Origin: UBA2402 sp044371005
Lineage (GTDB): Bacteria > Planctomycetota > Phycisphaerae > Phycisphaerales > UBA1924
Length of the DNA stretch: 11,072 nt
Reading direction: 5' to 3'
Assembly (NCBI GenBank): GCA_044371005.1
Contig: JBILUL010000164.1
Coordinates: 1 to 11,072 of the forward strand
The position numbers were made by a program, and so were the translations under genes. Below the pieces are notes generated by a model. It searched no databases, was not told the origin of the DNA, and was given only the letters and a program-made list of their open reading frames with translations. Positions 6,370 to 11,072 of this stretch are shown piece after piece. Numbering within the stretch: position 1 is the stretch's first letter; every line of letters starts with the position of its first letter.

Positions 6370-7479
6370 TCACGATGTGCCAAGAGTCGCTTCGATCGCC
6401 TCCCACACCGTTTCTACCGTGATTTTGTCGATGGCGCATCGGTCTGGGTGGTCGTTGGCACTCAGCGCTTCCGGCAGCGACGGATCTGCAGTGATGATTG
6501 CCTCACGCCCGCTGGGACGGGTGGGGATTAACGTCCAGCGATGATCGGTGGGGCCAAAGAGGCTGACCAAGGGCGTTCCCATCGCCGCGGCGATATGGCG
6601 AGGGCCCGTGTCGTTGGTCACGACAAGACTTGCGCCCGCAATGATCGGTTTGAGCGCCCCGAGCGTGATCCCGCAGGATGCAAGGCTGACTGGCCGCGTC
6701 GCTTTGGCATGACCAATGACAGCCTCGATCACCTCAGCTTCGGCGGGGGAACCGTTGACAACGATCTGCATGCGGCGGTGCGTCGCGAGCAGATCCGCAA
6801 TCGCCGCAAACCGTTCGGCGGGCCAGCGCTTGGCTGGGTTGTTGCCGCCGGGATTGAGAATGGCGTAAGGGAGATCCAGGTTGATCCCGGCGCGGTCCAG
6901 CACGGTCTTCGCCGCGGCGTGCTGAGCGGGAGATACGCCCAGCTCCATGAACACCCCGGATGTGAATGCCAACGGAATCGGTGTGGCACACAGGGCGTTG
7001 TAGCGAGGCTGGTATTCGTGCAGGATTGATTCCGCGGCATCCCAGTAGTACCGGCAGGCGGGGATGATGGCAAACTCACCATCGCCGCGGCGGGGTGCAA
7101 CGAGTTTTTCGGTCAGCAGGAATCCGCGGCCATCACGGTTGTAGCCGATCCGCCGCGGGATTCCGGCAATCCGAGTCACCAGGGCAGTGGAGAAGGAGTT
7201 GGTGAGCAAGAGGGCGGTGTCGTACATCCGCGGGCGAACCTTCGCCGCGAGAAGCTTGGGGCCAAAGACGCCGCCGCCCCGTTCAACATGGAGTTCATCC
7301 ACGAGCGATGAGCCAGCGAGGAGCTCATCGATCCCGGGGCGGCAGAGAGCGCCGATGAAGGAGCCCTTGAGGCTGTCGCGCAGGAGCCGAAGTGCCGGGG
7401 TGGCCATGACGACATCGCCGACCCAGCTGGGCAGGACGACGAGCAGTCGCAGGGGCTTGACGGGGGTGGTGGCGGGCAC
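6370..7479 (-). CDS. waaF: Lipopolysaccharide heptosyltransferase II-like glycosyltransferase (GT9)
   Basis: A 369-residue soluble or peripheral inner-membrane enzyme of family GT9, which transfers L-glycero-D-manno-heptose from ADP-heptose to the LPS inner core. Visible motifs are LPSWVGDVVMATPALRLLR (16-34), where Asp22 corresponds to the catalytic base of WaaC/WaaF; NSFSTALV (94-101) followed by IAGIPRRIGY; NPGGNNPAKRWP (209-220) opening the nucleotide-binding half; and NDTGPRHIAAAMGTP (289-303) with FGPT (308-311). Length and motif order match WaaF better than WaaC. The start is a GTG with no clear SD; no better in-frame start exists before the stop of the upstream gene, 47 nt away. It probably forms an operon with the PgpH-like gene. 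It ends 31 nt from the convergent fusion gene with no visible terminator between them. Acceptor specificity cannot be read from sequence. Confidence 0.9.
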   Translation of the reverse strand: MPATTPVKPLRLLVVLPSWVGDVVMATPALRLLRDSLKGSFIGALCRPGIDELLAGSSLVDELHVERGGGVFGPKLLAAKVRPRMYDTALLLTNSFSTALVTRIAGIPRRIGYNRDGRGFLLTEKLVAPRRGDGEFAIIPACRYYWDAAESILHEYQPRYNALCATPIPLAFTSGVFMELGVSPAQHAAAKTVLDRAGINLDLPYAILNPGGNNPAKRWPAERFAAIADLLATHRRMQIVVNGSPAEAEVIEAVIGHAKATRPVSLASCGITLGALKPIIAGASLVVTNDTGPRHIAAAMGTPLVSLFGPTDHRWTLIPTRPSGREAIITADPSLPEALSANDHPDRCAIDKITVETVWEAIEATLGTS

Positions 7480-7526
7480 GAAGCGAAAAGTAGCAGTGTG
7501 AAGGGCCGCCGGGCGAACGGACGGGA

Positions 7527-9881
7527 TCAGATGGCCTGGGCGGGCGTCGCCACGGGGTAGGCGATGCGGGCGTGGAACATGCTCGCGAGCGTTCTGGAGA
7601 CCGACTCGACGATGAGGTTGAGTTCGCGGAGGGTGAGTTCGCAGTCATCGAACTGACCGTCCATAAGGCGACGGTTGGCGAGGGTTCGCACCAGGGATTC
7701 GATGCGGCTGGGGGTCGGGTCTGCGAGTGTTCGGGTGGCGCTTTCGACAGCGTCAGCGATCATGAGGATCGCGCATTCCTTGGAGCGGGGGCGAGGGCCG
7801 GGATACCGATACTCGAACTCGTCTGGGATGTAGACATCGTCTGGTTCGGTCTCTTCTTCCTCGCGTCCGGGGAGGTGGGGGCCTGCGCCGGCTTTCTGGG
7901 CGAGCATCTTGGCGCGGGCGAAGAAGAACTCGACGAGTGTCGTGCCGTGGTGGGCCTCGATGAAGTGCTGGATGTTGCGGGGGAGGCGGAACTCGCGGGC
8001 CAGTTCCATGCCGTCCTTGACATGGCCGACGATGATGAGCAGGCTCATCGCGGGGCTGAGGCGATCATGTTTGTTGATGCCGGGCACCTGGTTCTCGACA
8101 AAGTACTCGGGCTTGTTCATCTTGCCCACATCGTGGTAGAGAGCGCCGACGTACGTGAGCAGAGAATCGGCCCCGATGGCCTCAGCCGCGGCTTCCGCGA
8201 TGGATGCCACGTTGAGCGAATGGGTGTAGGTGCCAGGAGCCCGGACCTGGAGTTCACGCAGCAGGGGCTGCTTGGGATCGCGCAGTTCCATCAATGTCAG
8301 GCCGGTGGTGACATTGAAGAGTTGTTCGAGCATGGGGAGGAGGAAGAGGGCCACGCCGCCGGCGACGAGCGTGCCACCCGCGGCGAGTGCCGCGTCGATC
8401 AGGATCTCACGCCAGACTTCACCCACCAACGGGCGTTCGATCAGACTGAACACCACGGTGGCGGCCGAGACGCCGAACGCCGCGAAGGTCGAAGTGCGGA
8501 ACAGGCTGTTGCGGTCGCGAATCTCCCGTAAGGTCCAGACAACGCACGCAATGCCGGCGATCATGACGGCAACGGTGCCAGCGGACTCACGCAGCGCGAG
8601 GCAGACCAGGAGGCCGTGGAGCAGGCCATACGCGAGTGCACTGCGTCGGTCGTACGCGATGCACATGAGCATGGCGACGAAGACAGTGGGGGTGATGGAG
8701 GTGATCGCCGCGAACTGGGGTGCCATGGCCGTGGCAACGCACGCCATGAGCAGTCCGATCAGCAGCACGCCGGCCAGGCCCATCATCCGCGAGACTTTGC
8801 TGCGAATCCGTGGACAGAAGAGGACGGTGTAGCCGGTGAGTGCGAGCGTGATCGCGCCCGAGGCTGCAGCGATTCCCACGAAATTGGCCCAGCGGCGCAG
8901 CGGGTCGGAGTTGCTCGCGTAGTAGTCGACTTCCGCTTCAAAGAGCTGATGCTGTGCCTGCGTCAGGGGTTGTCCCGACTGGTAGATGATCTGCCCGACC
9001 GGCGTTTCCACCCGAACCGGCCCGATGGCCGCGGCTGCGTCGTTCTGGTCCTTGGTCGTGCTGGCCTCATCAAACGTGAACGTCGGCTTGGGCTCAAAGA
9101 GGAGGCGATTGACTACGAGTTCCCGCGCGGGACCGGTGAAGCCTGCATCGCGAGCGAGCACACCAGCCACATCAGCGAGAGCCTTGTCTTCGACGTTGAC
9201 CACCTCGCCCCGGAACACGGTCTGTGGTTTGCCCCCATCGACGATCAGTTTGACTGACTGATTGGTGCCTTCCTGCACGGACTTCTGATAGGTTCGTTGA
9301 TCAAGCAGGGGGCGGAGTTTGAGAAGCGACGCAAGCGTGCGGACCTTGGAAACCCACGCGGCACTGGGGTTGCCTTCGACTGCCTCGGCCTTGACGGCCA
9401 CGAGCAGCGGGGCACTCAGATTGAACTGCTCACGAATTGAGCGATCCACGGCGTCGACGGTGTCCACCGAGGCAAGCGCCTTGGGCAAGTTTTCGATTGA
9501 CTGCGTGATGGCATCAATGACCGCAGCATCAGCAACGTACACGCGAGGGGTACGCTGGCGTTCAGATTCCTGCGCCTTGACCGTGAGGACCTGATCCTCG
9601 ATGGTCATCTTCGTTCGAACGAGTCGCGTCTCGTCCATCACGCGGCCGATTGCCACAAGCGGCTGATCGCGCGTCCAAGAGATCATCAGACTTGCAATCA
9701 CGGCGAAACCCACAACGACCAGAAGCCCAAGCCCGGTGTTTGCGGAGAGCAGGGAGCCCACCACCCGATCGGTGATGCCGTCCTGGTTCAGCAGGCGTTC
9801 CGCCAGATCCTGGCGACGGCTGCGAACGCTGCGTGTCAGCGATTCAACACGCGACTGTTTTGTCTGAGAGTCTTTTCCCAT
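7527..9881 (-). CDS. pgpH: PgpH-like 7TM-HD membrane phosphodiesterase (cyclic-di-AMP hydrolase)
   Basis: From the ATG at 9881 the protein has 784 residues; a GTG at 9896 would add five (numbering below is for the 789-residue form). A basic N-terminus and one membrane helix (about 56-74) precede a large extracytoplasmic 7TMR-HDED region (about 75-335), then seven predicted membrane helices (about 336-523) and a cytoplasmic HD domain (about 548-780). The HD domain holds the family hallmarks: RAPGTYTHS with H559, YHDVGK with H588/D589, ENQ, H625, HH at 649-650, an EYRYPGPRPRSKE-type segment (695-707) and D715 in the IADAVES helix. Members such as Listeria PgpH hydrolyse cyclic-di-AMP to pApA. 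All expected metal ligands appear present, so activity is likely. A cyclase partner is not in the window. It is probably co-transcribed with the heptosyltransferase gene downstream, hinting at a link to envelope homeostasis (inference). Confidence 0.93.
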   Translation of the reverse strand: MGKDSQTKQSRVESLTRSVRSRRQDLAERLLNQDGITDRVVGSLLSANTGLGLLVVVGFAVIASLMISWTRDQPLVAIGRVMDETRLVRTKMTIEDQVLTVKAQESERQRTPRVYVADAAVIDAITQSIENLPKALASVDTVDAVDRSIREQFNLSAPLLVAVKAEAVEGNPSAAWVSKVRTLASLLKLRPLLDQRTYQKSVQEGTNQSVKLIVDGGKPQTVFRGEVVNVEDKALADVAGVLARDAGFTGPARELVVNRLLFEPKPTFTFDEASTTKDQNDAAAAIGPVRVETPVGQIIYQSGQPLTQAQHQLFEAEVDYYASNSDPLRRWANFVGIAAASGAITLALTGYTVLFCPRIRSKVSRMMGLAGVLLIGLLMACVATAMAPQFAAITSITPTVFVAMLMCIAYDRRSALAYGLLHGLLVCLALRESAGTVAVMIAGIACVVWTLREIRDRNSLFRTSTFAAFGVSAATVVFSLIERPLVGEVWREILIDAALAAGGTLVAGGVALFLLPMLEQLFNVTTGLTLMELRDPKQPLLRELQVRAPGTYTHSLNVASIAEAAAEAIGADSLLTYVGALYHDVGKMNKPEYFVENQVPGINKHDRLSPAMSLLIIVGHVKDGMELAREFRLPRNIQHFIEAHHGTTLVEFFFARAKMLAQKAGAGPHLPGREEEETEPDDVYIPDEFEYRYPGPRPRSKECAILMIADAVESATRTLADPTPSRIESLVRTLANRRLMDGQFDDCELTLRELNLIVESVSRTLASMFHARIAYPVATPAQAI

Positions 9882-10019
9882 AGGTCCGAGCCCCACCAGG
9901 GGCCCGTCACACTGCTCGTCACCAATCGTGAAGGGTACATCGTCCGGATGCCGCCGTCCGCACTACCCGCACTTCACCCGAACAGGGTATACCGCTCAGG
10001 AAACGTGTCGCGGGACGTT

Positions 10020-10102
10020 GTTTGGGGTTTGGGAAAGTTGCCGCAGCCAAACCCTTCAGGGGGCGTATACTGGGGGCTCACGGCATGAGGTTGGCGTTTG
10101 GG
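10020..10102. repeat. GTTTGGG repeat cluster flanking the HTH gene promoter
   Basis: GTTTGGG occurs as a perfect tandem pair (10020-10026 and 10027-10033), again at 10096-10102, and in inverted form as CCAAACCC at 10047-10054. The second tandem unit and the inverted copy give an exact 8-bp inverted repeat, GGGTTTGG (10025-10032) and CCAAACCC (10047-10054), spaced 14 nt. The inverted copy ends 11 nt before the -10 TATACT; the last direct copy lies just after the expected start point. The placement is that of operator sites. Confidence 0.5.
10066..10071 (+). promoter_or_regulatory. -10 element TATACT of the HTH gene promoter
   Basis: TATACT matches the sigma-70 -10 consensus at five of six positions, about 100 nt before the ATG at 10170. 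The only TTGNNN-like sequence upstream, TTGCCG (10038-10043), is 22 nt away, too far for a normal -35. The promoter may therefore need an activator bound to the neighbouring repeats (inference). Confidence 0.5.
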
Positions 10103-10154
10103 TTCTTCGTAGTGGCGGAGTCCCGCCCCCCTTCGCTCTCTTGTTGCCGGTGTC

Positions 10155-10158
10155 GGAG
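10155..10158 (+). promoter_or_regulatory. Shine-Dalgarno GGAG of the HTH gene
   Basis: GGAGAAG starts 15 nt before the ATG at 10170. It favours that ATG over the in-frame ATG three codons later, although the spacing of 11 nt is slightly long. Confidence 0.55.
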
Positions 10159-10169
10159 AAGACTGTCCG

Positions 10170-10997
10170 ATGGAAAAGATGTTTTACACGCTCGAAGAGG
10201 CCGCCGCGAAGCTCGGCAAGTCCACTGATGAAGTGCGCGACATGGCCAAGAGCGGCCAGCTGCAGGAGTTCCGCGATCGCGACAAGCTCATGTTCAAGCG
10301 TGAGCAGGTGAATCTCCTTGCCGGCGGCGGCGGGGATGATGACATCATTCCGCTCGCGGGTGACAGCGGCGAACTGGAGCCGATCTCCCTCGCATCCTCG
10401 GGCAGCAGCGCGGGCATCCCGCTCAGCCGCGACGAGAAGGAATCCACCGGCATCAGCATCTTCGAAGCTGAAGAGACCGACGACAGCGACCCATCGGCCG
10501 TGACCCGCGTTTCAAGCGCTGGCGGCGGCATGGTCGATCCCGGCGAAGACCCCAAGAGTGCCTCGGGCTCGGGCGGCCTGCTCGATCTCACCCGCGAAGG
10601 CGATGACACATCGCTTGGCGCGAACCTCCTTGAAGATGTCTACGGCTCAGAGACCGTGGCCCAGCAGACGTCCATCGAGCCCTCGCAGGGCGGCGGCGAT
10701 CTCTTCGAATCGCCCACGGGCGGCAGCGAAGTCGCGGCTGTTGGTTCTGGCTCGGGCATGATGGTGATGGCCGAGGCCTACGACGGCGCAGGCTCTGGCC
10801 TCGTCGGCGGTCTGGCGATCGGCATGATCGCTTCGATCGGCATCGCCGCGTTCACCGTGATCATGGGCATCACCTCCACCTACGGTGGCGGCATGGTGGC
10901 CAAGGTCGGCGAGAACTTCATGATTCTGGTGGGTGTCATGGGCGGCATCACGCTCGTGGGCGGCCTGCTCGGCTTCGTGATGGGCCGTCGCTCCTGA
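10170..10997 (+). CDS. Membrane-tethered MerR/excisionase-like helix-turn-helix protein
   Basis: A 275-residue protein in three parts. Residues about 4-50 form a helix-turn-helix of the MerR/excisionase (HTH_17-like) type: FYTLEEAAAKLGKS, then DEVRDMAKSGQL and a wing-like EFRDRDKLMFKREQV. Residues about 52-205 are a low-complexity, acidic, Gly/Ser/Asp-rich linker with short repeated-looking blocks, including LLDLTREGDDTSLGANLLEDVYG (137-159). Two hydrophobic segments (about 209-233 and 247-271) form a hairpin ending in Arg-Arg-Ser, so both ends face the cytoplasm and the DNA-binding domain hangs from the membrane. From memory, this layout and the LLDLTR-type block recur in planctomycete proteins without known function. 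DNA binding is inferred; such domains sometimes serve other roles. The gene is monocistronic, with its own promoter and terminator, and repeats around the promoter suggest regulation, perhaps by itself. Confidence 0.85.
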   Translation: MEKMFYTLEEAAAKLGKSTDEVRDMAKSGQLQEFRDRDKLMFKREQVNLLAGGGGDDDIIPLAGDSGELEPISLASSGSSAGIPLSRDEKESTGISIFEAEETDDSDPSAVTRVSSAGGGMVDPGEDPKSASGSGGLLDLTREGDDTSLGANLLEDVYGSETVAQQTSIEPSQGGGDLFESPTGGSEVAAVGSGSGMMVMAEAYDGAGSGLVGGLAIGMIASIGIAAFTVIMGITSTYGGGMVAKVGENFMILVGVMGGITLVGGLLGFVMGRRS

Positions 10998-11032
10998 GCG
11001 ATGGCGGAGCTGGAACAACCTGATTGATCCTG

Positions 11033-11063
11033 AAAAGGTGCGGCCGCTGGCCGCACCTTTTTT
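11033..11063 (+). terminator. Strong intrinsic terminator after the HTH gene
   Basis: AAAAGGTGCGGCC (11033-11045) and GGCCGCACCTTTT (11049-11061) form a perfect 13-bp stem, nine pairs of it GC-rich GGTGCGGCC, with a GCT loop and a run of six T residues (11058-11063). It starts 36 nt after the stop codon at 10995-10997. The A run on the left side could also allow termination from the other direction. Confidence 0.93.
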
Positions 11064-11072
11064 CATTTCCAG

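Larger units (their letters stand above)
9897..10169. promoter_or_regulatory. Divergent promoter region between pgpH and the HTH gene
   Basis: The 273-bp region must drive pgpH leftward and the HTH gene rightward. Rightward, TATACT (10066-10071) is the clear -10 candidate. Leftward, the minus strand reads TATACC at 9991-9986, about 105 nt before the pgpH start, without a good -35. A repeat cluster (10020-10102) lies over the rightward promoter. A GGCGG/CCGCC hairpin (10114-10127) lies in the rightward leader. Confidence 0.5.

Noticed and set aside
7572..8531. 319-residue plus-strand open frame opposite pgpH
   Set aside because: It is antisense to the conserved HD domain and part of the membrane region, its Glu/Gly/Ala/Val-rich composition mirrors the codon bias of the real gene, and it has no ribosome binding site or family motif.
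10085..10228. Possible upstream ORF in the leader of the HTH gene, starting at ATG 10085
   Set aside because: It overlaps the true start out of frame, has no SD, and encodes an Arg-rich low-likelihood peptide; a regulatory uORF cannot be supported from sequence alone.
1..11072. Defence islands, CRISPR arrays, insertion sequences, tRNA or rRNA genes
   Set aside because: No regularly spaced repeats, transposase or integrase motifs, long terminal inverted repeats, or tRNA/rRNA signatures were seen on reading the gene products and intergenic regions.

Overview
The window looks like a chromosomal segment from a high-GC Gram-negative bacterium, most likely a planctomycete, possibly of the Phycisphaerae type. 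This assignment is an inference. It rests on the high GC content, an LPS-type heptosyltransferase together with a PgpH-type cyclic-di-AMP phosphodiesterase, an HDOD-GGDEF-receiver protein, small Cys-rich zinc-ribbon proteins with a C-terminal membrane anchor, and a MerR/excisionase-like HTH protein tethered to the membrane by a C-terminal hairpin. No mobile element, CRISPR array, rRNA or tRNA is visible.

Layout. Positions 1-255 (+) hold the 3' end of an HDOD/HD-type signalling protein, followed by a simple hairpin, a pyrimidine tract and a strong intrinsic terminator. Positions 346-683 have no convincing gene but contain one marked hairpin. A 660-residue HDOD-GGDEF-receiver protein lies on the minus strand (684-2666). 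Upstream of it, also on the minus strand, is a 161-residue two-zinc-ribbon tail-anchored protein (2966-3451). A divergent plus-strand pair follows: a 506-residue CPBP-family intramembrane protease with an unusually large N-terminal part (3658-5178), and 23 nt downstream a fusion of a degenerate Sua5/YrdC domain with a low-molecular-weight phosphatase domain of the YwlE (arginine phosphatase) type (5202-6338). Converging on these is a minus-strand pair: a PgpH-like 7TM-HD phosphodiesterase (7527-9881) and a heptosyltransferase II-like GT9 enzyme (6370-7479). A divergent intergenic region with a good -10 element and a cluster of GTTTGGG repeats leads into the membrane-tethered HTH protein (10170-10997), closed by a textbook terminator.

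How the genes fit together. The window is rich in nucleotide second-messenger and envelope functions: cyclic-di-GMP synthesis (GGDEF), cyclic-di-AMP breakdown (PgpH), HDOD scaffolds, outer-membrane glycolipid synthesis and membrane proteolysis. Most is recognisable housekeeping or signalling machinery. The most unusual items are the YrdC-phosphatase fusion, whose YrdC half has lost signature residues while its phosphatase half carries the arginine-phosphatase threonine, and the membrane HTH gene with repeat elements around its own promoter. I did not find evidence of a defence system or other large undescribed multi-gene system.
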